NCBI GenBank assembly: GCA_965221445.1
Contig: CBDCSF010000004.1
Coordinates: 83,312-147,311 of the forward strand
Source: MPNP01 sp965221445
Lineage (GTDB): Bacteria > Pseudomonadota > Alphaproteobacteria > Rhodobacterales > Rhodobacteraceae
Length of the DNA: 64,000 bases
Direction: 5' to 3'
Below are positions 8,320 to 17,759 of the stretch, in pieces. The stretch's first letter is position 1. Every line of letters starts with the position of its first letter. Below the pieces are notes generated by a model. That model saw only the letters and a program-made list of their open reading frames with translations. It was not told where the DNA came from and made no database searches. Made by a program: the position numbers and the translations under genes.

Positions 8320-8576
8320 GTATTTCCTGGGCTCTTTCAGAAAAAATCACCTGAATTCAGTTTTTTGCCATTAGGTCATGATTCGTTAAACCCTACTTGC
8401 AGGTGAATCAACAGATTGCAATTGGTAGTCATGAAAGAACCAAGACCGACGATTCCTGCCGGTATAAGACAAGCAGAAACAACATCGGTTTATAATTCGC
8501 TTGGTATAGAATCTGCTATGGTTTTGGACCGTTCCGTTGCAGGTGGATCAAACTCAATCAATAATTCGGTGATTGT

Positions 8577-8717
8577 TTAATAAAACTGTGGGAATATATC
8601 AGCTGCAATCTCCCAAACTTCATCTACATCAACTTCTTCATAATCATGAATTAAAGCATTTCTGAAATCAACAATATCTCTGATTCTTGGGATTCTGGCT
8701 CTCACCTTGGCTAACAA
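8577..8717 (-). pseudogene. C-terminal fragment of a HEPN (DUF86/HepT-like) gene
   Basis: The frame ends with RIPRIRDIVDFRNALIHDYE, then VDVDEVWEIAADI. It contains the RNxxxH motif with the usual HDY that marks the ribonuclease centre of DUF86-type HEPN toxins. Upstream, homology stops exactly where the conserved leader of the 8808 gene begins, so the N-terminal part was replaced by that leader. No nucleotidyltransferase antitoxin gene accompanies it. Confidence 0.7.
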
Positions 8718-8723
8718 TTCAAA

Positions 8724-8807
8724 ATCATTAGCATACACAAATAGTTCATGCATCTTTTTCCGAATGTGCCAATATGGAAAGAGGATATTCCGTAATGGGC
8801 AAGGGAC
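8724..8807 (+). promoter_or_regulatory. Conserved leader/promoter region, copy 2 of 3
   Basis: It shares AGCATACACA, TAGTTCATGCA, TGTGCCAATAT, GAGGATATTCC and GGCAAGGGACATG with the leader before 1108. Here the leader drives a different gene body and abuts a truncated HEPN gene. Confidence 0.5.
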
Positions 8808-9470
8808 ATGAAAATAGTGAAGCGTATTGGCAGATTGGACCTGGTGAGTACGTGGCAAAAACGGGTGGGACTTTGGATCCTGGCCTTTGTGCTGATCCTG
8901 CTGACCAATCCGGGTGTGCCCCAGACTATTGGTACAGAGGAGCTCACGCTTGAGGAAATAGTCACCTTTATCCGTGACCATGACGGCATGATCCTGTACG
9001 GACCTCCTTTCAGCAGTGGTGGGGATGATCGTGTCCTGCCCCTGGCTTTCGGAAAGACGATTTCCCTTGTTTTTTTATCCCACTCCTCAACAGTTTGGCA
9101 GGTGGATCCCGAAAGTGGTGATATAAATGACATGGGAGAGCTTCAACTGAACCGGAACACCTCACATATTGTTTTCGCCTTTGGACAAGTTGCACCTGTC
9201 ACCTGGACACCTGATGACCTTCTTGCCTGGTTGCAGGCAGCATCACCTACCTGGATCATACATCCGGTTTTTGATGCCCTGTCGGTCGAAGGGAAAGACC
9301 TGTCCATTCCGTTTGCCGGTGAAGACCAGACCACTGTACAGCTGCTGGAAGGTCATAGGGTAAATAATACTGATGGTGACATGATTGGAACATGGCGGTT
9401 CGAGGGTGGCGATGTAATTGTGGTTATTGACGAACAGCTCCACCGCCTCGACTGGATTGATCTTTTCTAA
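8808..9470 (+). CDS. Secreted protein sharing leader and signal peptide with the 1108/47749 family
   Basis: The first ~45 residues (IGRLDL..TWQKRVGLW, hydrophobic core, QTIGTEELTLEE) match the N-terminus of the 573-aa secreted proteins, including the untranslated leader. From EEIVTFIRDHDG onward the sequence is unrelated. The mature part, about 180 residues, lacks cysteines, looks beta-rich (FEGGDVIVVIDEQLHRLDW) and matches no family I know. It should be exported. A fragment of a second copy of its early part (DIISFIRSHEGE) lies at 26480. This is a clear case of one export leader reused for different bodies. Confidence 0.7.
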   Translation: MKIVKRIGRLDLVSTWQKRVGLWILAFVLILLTNPGVPQTIGTEELTLEEIVTFIRDHDGMILYGPPFSSGGDDRVLPLAFGKTISLVFLSHSSTVWQVDPESGDINDMGELQLNRNTSHIVFAFGQVAPVTWTPDDLLAWLQAASPTWIIHPVFDALSVEGKDLSIPFAGEDQTTVQLLEGHRVNNTDGDMIGTWRFEGGDVIVVIDEQLHRLDWIDLF

Positions 9471-9497
9471 TGAAGGTTTTTAGCTTATCTGGATTGG

Positions 9498-9523
9498 CTT
9501 TGCCTGTTCTGCAGAAGGCAAAG
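9498..9523. terminator. Hairpin between convergent genes
   Basis: CTTTGCCT and AGGCAAAG form a perfect eight-base stem with a ten-base loop between the stops of the convergent genes at 8808 and 9551. There is no good T-run on either strand, so termination is only probable. Confidence 0.35.
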
Positions 9524-9550
9524 GAAAATTGTAACGGTTGTTTATGCACT

Positions 9551-10831
9551 TTAGGGATAGAGACCTAATTCCCTTTCCATATCCTGTTTCCGTTTTTTGT
9601 CATTTATCCACCTTTCAATCTCAGGGATAGGAGTTTCAATGTCTTTTTCTTCCATGAAATAGAATATTCTCTCTGAATATTTTTTTAGCTGCCAAAGCGA
9701 GAAAACAGGTTCCTGGCTTCCTTTCTCCAAAACTTCCATTATACAATAATAAAGATTTTTTCCTGGTACATCCGAACAGTAGGAAAACAAATTTTCTTTG
9801 ATCAAAAAGCCATTTTTATATAAAATAATTCGCAGGCGTTTAATTTCATTTTCAGTATTGTTTCTAACTTTGACAGCATTTTTGGGTTTTGATTCCATAG
9901 ATCGGCAATCCAGTGACCAGGGGACATTTTCAAACTTGCCTGAATGGGAATTCCATCTTATGCTTTCGCCAATAATTGTCCTGCCTGTTGAGCGACCAAG
10001 AAACACCTTAAGGGTTGAATCTATATAGTGCTTAGGATTTTCCAGGACTAAACCTGCCCATTCATTTATGACCTCCGAAAGCTTTTCTGATACGTTGTCC
10101 AATCCGTGTGTTTCAAATCGGTCATAATTCCACAAAATTTTGGTAAACAGATTTAGCGGGCAATCAAATCGTTGATAAAGAAGTTTAATCTCCTTTTCCA
10201 AATTTGGATAGGGTTTCCCGTTATTTTGATCAAATATTGCTACATTCATATATGCTTTCGTGAAGGATTGTTTAAGTTTGAATTGAATCTTTTGAGCTGG
10301 CAACCTTGGTTTGAATTTTTGGTAAATTCGATAAGCACAAATTTCAACTGCTAGACCCCATATTGTGATCATGGCATCTACACTGTTTACAGGAGGTTGA
10401 TTGTAATGCTCAATTAATGAGTATCGCCATAATTGATACCCTATTCCTTTGTTCCCTGAAACATGTGACAGAAATTTGCCAATATCCTTCATTGGGATAT
10501 AGTAGTGAATCGACTGAAACTGGATATAATGGTCCTCCAGCAACTGTTTAGTTTCATTTCCAAGTTGGCCATACAAATTGCTGAGATCATGGATATAATT
10601 GGATTTGTCCTTGAGATAATCCTGGATTGATTGAGAGTTTTCAATCGCAATCAGAAACTTCAGAGTCTGTTCCAATCCACTGTAGGTGGCAGTCATTAAT
10701 AGCCAATGATTGGCGATTATTGTTCCCTCGTGTAAATCTCTGGGAATAGGATTGGCTTCGTATATTTCCTTTGCTCTCTTAAAAGCGGTTTTTAACCGTT
10801 GTAGAATTTCTTCTTTACTATCTTCAGTCAT
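9551..10831 (-). CDS. Uncharacterised 426-aa protein
   Basis: I do not recognise the family. It is soluble, with no signal peptide. The N-terminal ~100 residues are helical (IIANHWLLMTATYSGLEQTL) and resemble the helical bundle of HEPN-like or abortive-infection proteins, but no RxxxxH motif stands out. The start is taken as ATG 10831; an in-frame TTG lies two codons upstream. A frameshifted fragment of a relative (ETNPFPG ... NHWPFMIANYSGLEQ) is at 51322, so the family recurs in this element. It stands alone, convergent with 8808, and a defence function is a guess from context. Confidence 0.6.
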   Translation of the reverse strand: MTEDSKEEILQRLKTAFKRAKEIYEANPIPRDLHEGTIIANHWLLMTATYSGLEQTLKFLIAIENSQSIQDYLKDKSNYIHDLSNLYGQLGNETKQLLEDHYIQFQSIHYYIPMKDIGKFLSHVSGNKGIGYQLWRYSLIEHYNQPPVNSVDAMITIWGLAVEICAYRIYQKFKPRLPAQKIQFKLKQSFTKAYMNVAIFDQNNGKPYPNLEKEIKLLYQRFDCPLNLFTKILWNYDRFETHGLDNVSEKLSEVINEWAGLVLENPKHYIDSTLKVFLGRSTGRTIIGESIRWNSHSGKFENVPWSLDCRSMESKPKNAVKVRNNTENEIKRLRIILYKNGFLIKENLFSYCSDVPGKNLYYCIMEVLEKGSQEPVFSLWQLKKYSERIFYFMEEKDIETPIPEIERWINDKKRKQDMERELGLYP

Positions 10832-10981
10832 CTGCAATTTCTGTTAAATATTTACCTCTTTTCGACAGTTCCTTCAGGAGTCAGAATTATAACTTGACGA
10901 ATTCCTCCATAGTGCTAAATTTCATTTCTAGAAGTATTATTGTAAAAACGACTTTCCAATCCCAATTAACGCGTAAAAGTA

Positions 10982-11380
10982 ATGCCTGTACCTTATACTC
11001 CTTTGGCCGTAGCCAATAACTTCCTGGACCGATTCGGAAGGGATGGTGGCATTGAGCATATGAAGCTTCAAAAGCTGGTGTATTTCTCATATGGTATTTG
11101 GTTGGCCACAAGAAATGAATCTCCCTTAACGAGCGAGGGTCCAGAAGTATGGAAATATGGTCCGGTGTTCAACAGTTTGTTTCAGGCTCTGAAGGTTTTT
11201 GGGCGGGAAAAGATTACTGAGCCCCAATCGTTAGATCCATTTGAGAAGCCGGAAAATATTGCACATGATGAAGACGGTGTCCTAAATTTTATAAATTGGG
11301 TATGGGGCCGGTATGGACATCTGTCCGGATTTGCATTGTCTGATATGACACACCAAAACGGAAGGGGATTACATCTATAG
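10982..11380 (+). CDS. Panacea-domain (DUF4065) protein, altered C-terminus
   Basis: The sequence AVANNFLDRF ... MKLQKLVYFSYGIWLA ... VWKYGPVFNSLF is the DUF4065/Panacea pattern (compare IKLQKLLFYAQAWWLA and TWGPVVPGIY at 54743). Panacea domains act as antitoxins for many unrelated toxins. The end reads LSDMTHQNGRGLHL, whereas relatives continue with a GxPW segment, so the last ~25 residues are lost or frameshifted. There is no neighbouring toxin-like frame on the same strand; the next gene is convergent. The copy may be decayed. Confidence 0.7.
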   Translation: MPVPYTPLAVANNFLDRFGRDGGIEHMKLQKLVYFSYGIWLATRNESPLTSEGPEVWKYGPVFNSLFQALKVFGREKITEPQSLDPFEKPENIAHDEDGVLNFINWVWGRYGHLSGFALSDMTHQNGRGLHL

Positions 11381-11441
11381 ATATACGACTATAAATGGAA
11401 CATAGCGAAATCTTTTTTGAGAAAATCGGCAATTCTGGTGA

Positions 11442-11497
11442 CTTATGACTGGTAATGCAGGGTGTCGTAGATGTAATCGAATATCACCAGTCATAAG
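11442..11497. repeat. Perfect 12-base inverted repeat
   Basis: CTTATGACTGGT (11442-11453) is repeated inverted as ACCAGTCATAAG (11486-11497) with 32 bases between, in the gap between two convergent genes. It is too widely spaced for a typical terminator and has no T-tract. It could be a recombination relic or a bidirectional stop structure. Confidence 0.5.
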
Positions 11498-11542
11498 GTT
11501 TGCCATGGATTGTATCTATAAAGAACACCCCAATCTATGCCT

Positions 11543-14500
11543 TTAGCTGCTCACCCGGTCTTTTATTGAAGAGGGTAGTGCATTCACAATACGTGTGGTT
11601 TCTACGCTTACATAAACTATCCTGCGTATGGCAGTGACAAGACCCTCCGGCTTGTCAAACCATGTGTTGGCATCATTGACAATACCACTTTTAGAGTCGG
11701 TTTTAATTTTGTACCGGTCCATATACCATTCAAGCGGTGTCCGTCCATTAACCAGATAGTCATGTGCTTCATCGGGTATGCCTGTCAGCTTTAGATGTGG
11801 ATTTATAATCAGGACCGATGGGTCAGTAATGTCATCATTCCTGGCAAATTTCATGGGTTGGGTTCCCAATTTGAAATGGTGTGATTGTACCTCCCCTTCA
11901 CCGGTATAGTCCAGCTGAAGATCATATTCCGGACAGGTTTCATAGCCCAAATGAAGGTCGGACAGTTTTTGACCGGCTGTGGCAAAACTGCGGAAATCTT
12001 CCGCTAGAGGAATTCTTGGCAACTGTCTCGACAGGGCAACAGGATAGGAGTTTCTGAAATCAGGTGCATGCAAGACCCCGTAAACATAGTCAAAAATGTC
12101 ATCCTTGCTTATTCTGTTATCCCGGTAATGCGTCTGAAACATCCCCAGGGCTGAATCAGTTATGTTATCTATCGGCTCCAGATCATTTTCGGGATGATCT
12201 TCTTGAAGCAGCCCTTTCACTTTATGTGTCGGTGCTTCATCGAAGACACCTCCATCGCCCGCCGAATCTCCATCTTGGGAAACATTGACATCCTGCTTCA
12301 AGCATGTTGAGGTCTGGCATTCGGTCGGTAATAAGGGCCGAATAGGGTTTGTTGGCTCCAATGCCCGGGACACAGATTGCCTTGTTTTGAATCTGTAACG
12401 GGGAAAACACTGACTCTTTGAAACGAGTTCCAGATCCGGCATTGTCTCCGTGACCAGCACTGAAAAGGGCATCGTTGTCCCTATCCCTGGTATGCAAATT
12501 GCCCTGTTGACAAATGCCCCCCCCATCGGGAAAATACGGTCTTGCTGATACTTCATACTGGCCAAGTTATAATCAGCATAACAATTTTGCTTGACGAAAG
12601 GTCTATATTGGGATTCAATCATCTTGTCAGGTGAAAAGAACACTTCTTTCCCTCTCCTGAGGTTGTTGATTAATTCTCTGTCCCAATGCGTATTATCAGA
12701 ATGCTTTAAGGCAACTTCCTTTGCTTCTTCAGTGCTGGGATTATCACCAAGTTCAGCTAGTGCCGATTGATAATCACTTATCATCAGCTCGGCATTCTGC
12801 AGACAAATTTCCTTGGAGTAGTTGTAAATATAGACATCCTTTCCGGTAGCGTAACCTCTACTGAATAATTCAAAGAGTGTTCCGCTGGTCTTGCCGGCCT
12901 TTGCTTCCTTTGTTCCAAGGGGATAGAGATTTTCAAAACCTTCCTCCTGTTTGGCAATCCAGTCATAGCGGTCGTCAGGGTTTATTTTCTCCCACCCCTC
13001 TATATTTTTCAGGGAACCTGCCGTATTCAATAAATCAAGTTTATCCTTTCGACTTAAACGATCACCTATATCCCTGTAATGTATCGTGCATTCCTTATGC
13101 CGGGCATGAGGGTTTTTCACAAGAAACATGATGCTCACGGGCACCATGACATTAAATACATTGCCTCCCTCTTTCTTCTCCCGGTCATACTTGCGTAAGT
13201 TGCCCCGCAGATCTAGAACATGAATGGTGGTGAACTCTTCCGCAAGACAGGCACGAACACCGGAATCAACATTGCCATCCAGCCAGGAGCCATTGGTTAC
13301 CATACCAATTACCCCTTTTTCACCAATACGGTCTGAAGCCCAGCGAATGGCCATTTTGTAACTGTCATAAAGACTATTCCTGTTTGTTGCTGTTGAGCGT
13401 TCTACATAAGTATCCCTTATTCTTTTGGAGAGTTGCTTGTAGTCATGATCACTCTGTCCTGCCCGCCAGGGTGGATTGCCCAGAATGACCTGTATGGTCT
13501 TTTCATTTTGCCGTTTTATACGCCCGGAATTATCCGGCATATAAAAATCAAAGGCATTTTTTCCTTCCTGCATGGCAAAGGTGTCCGTCAGACATATTCC
13601 GGGAAACTCGATATAGTCATTCTTCAGGGCAGCTGATCGAAAAGCTGTCTCGATGTTGACTGCCGCTATATAGTAGGCCAGTAGGACAATTTCATTGGCG
13701 TGTATTTCCTCACGATATTTACGTTCCAAATCCTGCTTCGGAATAACACCCGTCTGAAGAAGCCGAGTAATGAAAGACCCGGTACCGGTAAAGGGATCCA
13801 GAATATGGACTCCCTCTGAGGCAAGTGTCTGGTCAAACTCCTCCTGCAGAACATCATTGATTGAATGAATAATGAAATCCACAATGGCCATTGGAGTGTA
13901 GACAATGCCAAGCTTGTCACTGGTCTCTTTGAACGCCTTGCTGAAAAAGGTTTCATAGAGTTCGGTAATCAGGTTCTGACGGGCACGGGGATCGTTTATA
14001 CCCCTAGCTCGACGTTGCACCGAGGCGTAAAACCTCTCAAGATTATCAGCTTCACTTTTAATGTTTGCTTCATCAATGACCGGCAGGAGTTCCTGCATTG
14101 ATTGGGAAACCGGATTTTTATCGGTGAACGCGCTTTCGCCCTCAAAGACTGCCTCAAATACCGGTCGGGTAATCAAATGCTGGGCCAGCATTTCAATCGC
14201 ATCCGCTTCGGTTATGGAACCGTTTATATTTCCCCTCAGTTCGTTCAGAAAATCCCTAAAAAAACCCTGGGCATCAGAGCCGTCCATCTTTACCAGAGAG
14301 GTGATACGGGTAACATGTCGCTCGGCAATCTTTGCCACATCCTGAGCCCAGTCTTCCCAATAATCCCTGGTGCCACATTTCTCGACAATCCTGGCCATCA
14401 CGGCCTGTGAGAATTCATCCACAATCAGCGGGGTCATTCCCCGGTTTTGCCCGTGGTCGATATCCTCATGGACACGACGGCCAATTTCTAGAGCCTCTCC

Positions 14501-16483
14501 CTGGTTAAGCCTGATTGTATCAACAATGATGTCAAGGCGTTCACTGACATCCTGCCCCAGGCCACCCTGGTTAATAACGGCATCAAGCCTTTCATCATGA
14601 GCCCGTAGGGCATTCAATATCTGCCAGACAACCTTGTATCTTTTATTGTCCTTCAAGGTCTCCTCCGGACTTACGCCCGGTGGGACTCCAACAGGCAGGA
14701 TGACATAGCCCATGCGTTTGCCCTCGGCCTTGCGCATGACACGACCAACAGCCTGTACAACATCAATCTGGCTTTTTCTTGGATGTAAAAAAAGAATTGC
14801 ATCTAAGGCCGGAACATCCACACCTTCAGTCAAACATTTTGCATTAGAAAGAATTCGACAGATATTATTGTCCTTCTTTTCCCTAAGCCAGTTCAGTTTT
14901 TCATTCCGTTCATTTGCTCTATGCCTGCCATCCACATGACGGACTTCACAGGATAGTTCGGTTACCTGTTCTTCGTCACTATGAGACTGGTATTCGGCAA
15001 TAACCTTGGGAAATTCCCTGGCAATGTTTTGGGATGAAATTATACTGTTACAAAAGGCAAGGGCACTCTTCATGGGAGCCTGGCTTTCAGCTTCACTCAA
15101 TGCCAGTCCAATTTTTGCCAAAGCCTTCCAGCATCCGACAATTCTGGTGGCGTCATCAAGGTCTAGGCCTCCCTCGTCATCAGCCAGTCTTTTCTGCACA
15201 GCAGTACTGACAGCTCCTTCGTCCATGGCGAGAACAATAACCCGGTAATCCGTTAATATGCCATTCTCGACAGCGCGTCCGAAACTGTAATGAAAGAAGA
15301 CTTTACCAAATTTTTCAGGATCATCCATGGATGACAACTCAGCCTTGGCATCCCTGGCCATCGTTTTGGCATTTTCACTATAAATGCGTGGGGTGGCTGT
15401 CATATAAAGACGTTTGGACCCCTGAATAGCCTTGTTATCATGCACCTTTACAAAACTGGACTCGTCGTTGCCTTCCAGGGTTACTCCCGTGGTTCGATGT
15501 GCTTCATCGCAGATGATCAGGTCAAAAGAGGGTAGATCCCACTCTCTTTGGGCCTTTTCAATGACGTTGAGAGACTGGTATGTAGCAAAGACAACCCGCA
15601 TTTGCCGTTCGGCATATTTGTAATATTCTGCGGCAAGCCTTTCGGCATTCGTAGTCGCCGGAAAAGCCAGATCCGTGGCCCTGATTTCGGCCACATCACC
15701 GGGTGATACCCTTTTTTTACCAACTTGCGAATCTGAACAGACCGCAAAGGCAACCAGATCACTTCTGGTATTACTGCACCATTCCCGAATTGTTTGCGAC
15801 ATCAGGGCCAGTGAGGGAACCAAAACCAGAACAATCCCGGATGTCTTCGTGACTTCCTCAGCCACACTAAGTCCTATCATGGTTTTGCCCGTGCCACATG
15901 CCATGATGAGTTTGCCACGGTCAGCATCCTCAAATCCCTGCATCGTTTGTTCGAGAGCGTCCTGCTGGTCCGGACGCAATTCCTTCGGTTCATACCTTGT
16001 TATATTCCCGGTTGCCTCAAATTGAGACCAATCCACCGCACTTTGTCGCAAGGTTTCCAGTCCGATAACGGTACCTGGAAGTGTCTGCTGACAAAAGGTG
16101 TTTTGGGCATTGCCCGACCAATCCTTTTCCGTAGTCTCGACGATCATGCGTTCGGCAAACCATCCATTGGATGTATCAGCAATAAAACTGTCTATGTCCT
16201 GCTTGGAAATAGTTGTATCGGGGGAATAAAGTTTTACCTGGATGGCCATATAGTTTTCATCTATCAGGGTGCCCACAAGATCCGTACCGGTATCCTTTCC
16301 CGTTAGTCCCTGGCGGTGGGCCCAATCCTGATAGGTTTCAACCCTGGTCAATCGTCGGCTCTGTACAGGATCGACCATCAACCATTTTTGAACAATCTTT
16401 TCAAAGGCCGTACCTTTATCCCGTGAAGATATGGCTTTTTCTCTTATATTATTAATTATGCTGTCAAATGCTGCTCTTGGCAT
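11543..16483 (-). CDS. Type ISP restriction-modification enzyme (nuclease, helicase and adenine methyltransferase in one chain)
   Basis: The chain of 1646 residues has the type ISP order. The N-terminal ~130 residues form a PD-(D/E)XK-like nuclease (GTDLVGTL ... MAIQVKLY). A superfamily 2 helicase follows, with Walker A MACGTGKTM near residue 190, ICDEAHRT, MTATPR and AVGRVMRK. The methyltransferase has HILDPFTGTGSF near residue 890 and ILGNPPW near 1010. The C-terminal part should carry the target-recognition domain. Such enzymes methylate one strand of their site and cut after translocating along DNA. ATG 16483 is the start. A duplicated, out-of-frame block near residue 1330-1410 may disturb the recognition region. 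A methyltransferase-only relative lies at 39336. Confidence 0.9.
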   Translation of the reverse strand: MPRAAFDSIINNIREKAISSRDKGTAFEKIVQKWLMVDPVQSRRLTRVETYQDWAHRQGLTGKDTGTDLVGTLIDENYMAIQVKLYSPDTTISKQDIDSFIADTSNGWFAERMIVETTEKDWSGNAQNTFCQQTLPGTVIGLETLRQSAVDWSQFEATGNITRYEPKELRPDQQDALEQTMQGFEDADRGKLIMACGTGKTMIGLSVAEEVTKTSGIVLVLVPSLALMSQTIREWCSNTRSDLVAFAVCSDSQVGKKRVSPGDVAEIRATDLAFPATTNAERLAAEYYKYAERQMRVVFATYQSLNVIEKAQREWDLPSFDLIICDEAHRTTGVTLEGNDESSFVKVHDNKAIQGSKRLYMTATPRIYSENAKTMARDAKAELSSMDDPEKFGKVFFHYSFGRAVENGILTDYRVIVLAMDEGAVSTAVQKRLADDEGGLDLDDATRIVGCWKALAKIGLALSEAESQAPMKSALAFCNSIISSQNIAREFPKVIAEYQSHSDEEQVTELSCEVRHVDGRHRANERNEKLNWLREKKDNNICRILSNAKCLTEGVDVPALDAILFLHPRKSQIDVVQAVGRVMRKAEGKRMGYVILPVGVPPGVSPEETLKDNKRYKVVWQILNALRAHDERLDAVINQGGLGQDVSERLDIIVDTIRLNQGEALEIGRRVHEDIDHGQNRGMTPLIVDEFSQAVMARIVEKCGTRDYWEDWAQDVAKIAERHVTRITSLVKMDGSDAQGFFRDFLNELRGNINGSITEADAIEMLAQHLITRPVFEAVFEGESAFTDKNPVSQSMQELLPVIDEANIKSEADNLERFYASVQRRARGINDPRARQNLITELYETFFSKAFKETSDKLGIVYTPMAIVDFIIHSINDVLQEEFDQTLASEGVHILDPFTGTGSFITRLLQTGVIPKQDLERKYREEIHANEIVLLAYYIAAVNIETAFRSAALKNDYIEFPGICLTDTFAMQEGKNAFDFYMPDNSGRIKRQNEKTIQVILGNPPWRAGQSDHDYKQLSKRIRDTYVERSTATNRNSLYDSYKMAIRWASDRIGEKGVIGMVTNGSWLDGNVDSGVRACLAEEFTTIHVLDLRGNLRKYDREKKEGGNVFNVMVPVSIMFLVKNPHARHKECTIHYRDIGDRLSRKDKLDLLNTAGSLKNIEGWEKINPDDRYDWIAKQEEGFENLYPLGTKEAKAGKTSGTLFELFSRGYATGKDVYIYNYSKEICLQNAELMISDYQSALAELGDNPSTEEAKEVALKHSDNTHWDRELINNLRRGKEVFFSPDKMIESQYRPFVKQNCYADYNLASMKYQQDRIFPMGGAFVNRAICIPGIGTTMPFSVLVTETMPDLELVSKSQCFPRYRFKTRQSVSRALEPTNPIRPLLPTECQTSTCLKQDVNVSQDGDSAGDGGVFDEAPTHKVKGLLQEDHPENDLEPIDNITDSALGMFQTHYRDNRISKDDIFDYVYGVLHAPDFRNSYPVALSRQLPRIPLAEDFRSFATAGQKLSDLHLGYETCPEYDLQLDYTGEGEVQSHHFKLGTQPMKFARNDDITDPSVLIINPHLKLTGIPDEAHDYLVNGRTPLEWYMDRYKIKTDSKSGIVNDANTWFDKPEGLVTAIRRIVYVSVETTRIVNALPSSIKDRVSS
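12275..12520 (-). repeat. Divergent tandem duplication inside the type ISP gene
   Basis: Two adjacent ~115-base segments encode the same conserved block. The first is in frame (AICIPGIGTTMPFSVLVTET, then MPDLELV and QCFPRYRF). The second is read in another frame (AICVPGIGANKPYSALITDR, then MPDLNML and QCFPRWRF). The main frame passes through the second copy as an unrelated low-complexity stretch and then resumes the normal family sequence. This suggests recombination between two related genes. Confidence 0.7.
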
Positions 16484-16631
16484 ATTTCCCTACTTTCCTT
16501 AATGCTCGGTTGCATTTCCAGTGTTATGGATACTTCCAATTTCTGTCAGTAAATCAGCTATTAAACTAATTTTTGCAGTCATGTAACCTTCTTTTGATAT
16601 TACCTTGCATAGACGACGTGGGGATGTATCA

Positions 16632-17005
16632 TCACCCGCTGGGATCTGCTGTCAACTGGTCATAGTTCAGCCGTTTGCCGACCATCATCCTGATGCTGAC
16701 CGGCATGATGTCAAGGGTGTTATTGGGCGAAGATTATACCTGGTTACAAATTCATTTAGATAACGGTCCAGATGTTCGTTGCTGAAATGGTCAAAGGTAC
16801 CGTGATAACTCCTTTTCAGCAAAGGGCAGAAGGATTCAATGCCGATGGTATAGGCCATACCCTGAACATAACTGGCTGACAGAATGGTTGACGGTCAGAT
16901 GTTTATACAGCAAACCCTGATAGGAGCGATGTTTATCGGAAACGACAGTTGTTCCCGGTGCAACTGTTTCGATTACAAACCCCTGCAGATTGTCCTTGCT
17001 GGGGC
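16632..17005 (-). pseudogene. IS1595 (ISXO2-like) transposase remnant
   Basis: Minus-strand frames give GTTVVSDKHRSYQGLLYKH, VNHSV, then GIESFCPLLKRSYHGTFDHF and HLDRYLNEFVTRYN. These resemble the C-terminal catalytic half of ISXO2-type transposases. At least two single-base frame changes (near 16870 and 16727) break it, and the N-terminal half is missing. No intact terminal repeats are visible. Confidence 0.75.
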
Positions 17006-17220
17006 ATGGTAACTCTCATTTTTATTGTTTTTTGTGGTTGTGATTTTATTGTATGTATTCAAGTATGTAATCCCCAAACGGAACCTCTTGGCATAGAGTT
17101 GCTGAGGAAAACAATTACAGGGTTACATTTCATACTGTCATTCCAAATGAGTACATAAGGGAAGAATTTGCAAAGATAGTATATCCTCCGGAATTACAGC
17201 AGTAATTCAGAAGAGTATCA

Positions 17221-17616
17221 TTGGAGACCAACGATTCAAGTCTCCAACTTTACAAGAATCCCACACCTGATGTTGAAGCGAATGAATTTTCTTCCCCGGA
17301 TGAAAAAAGAAAATTAGCAGAAACCCAATATATAAGAGAATCCAACAAAGATTTGCGGGCAAACCGCAAACTCAGTTGGATTTACGCCAAATGGGTGTTT
17401 TGTTACCTTGTTTCGTACTCGGTCTTTGTTGGATTACTTTTACTTGCATCAGGATATAAAATATTTGGATTCGTATTGGACAAAAATGTCCTGAATTTCC
17501 TTGTAGGATCTACTGCTGCAAGTGCGATTGGTCTGGTTCTGGAAGTAACGACCGGCCTGTTCAAACCTTTGAAAAAAAGACTGGCATCCTTTCCAATTGA
17601 CGTGAAAACTGCTTAA
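17221..17616 (+). CDS. Small membrane protein with two predicted helices
   Basis: A charged N-terminal ~55 residues precedes two hydrophobic helices (KWVFCYLVSYSVFVGLLLLA and LNFLVGSTAASAIGLVLEV) and a basic tail. The frame opens with TTG; no internal ATG precedes the helices. The arrangement resembles small membrane proteins found next to toxin-antitoxin and defence genes, and loosely the protein at 55299, but no function can be assigned. A short remnant ending VIPNEYIREEFAKIVYPP lies just upstream at 17133-17204, so the neighbourhood is rearranged. Confidence 0.5.
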   Translation: METNDSSLQLYKNPTPDVEANEFSSPDEKRKLAETQYIRESNKDLRANRKLSWIYAKWVFCYLVSYSVFVGLLLLASGYKIFGFVLDKNVLNFLVGSTAASAIGLVLEVTTGLFKPLKKRLASFPIDVKTA

Positions 17617-17759
17617 AGTCCAATTTACCTCTATCATTTTCATTTTGACTAACGAATTCAAACTCTGAAGTATCTGTCTCCGAAATCCACCTCATTTCAA
17701 TTCTTGCCAGTTGGCTCTATTCCATTATATAATGAAGGAGACGTAATTATTGGAATGTT

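Larger units (their letters stand above)
7669..8354 (+). repeat. 0.7-kb repeat, copy A (others 46085-46516 and 50612-51314)
   Basis: The 107-aa coding region, a 3' flank with an antisense fragment of the HNH-like gene family, an A-tract/GGA-TCC/T-tract hairpin and a terminator are repeated nearly base for base at 50612-51314. A 5'-truncated copy lies at 46085-46516. Flanking sequences differ completely at both ends, so the unit moved or recombined as a block. No terminal inverted repeats or target duplications are visible. Confidence 0.8.
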
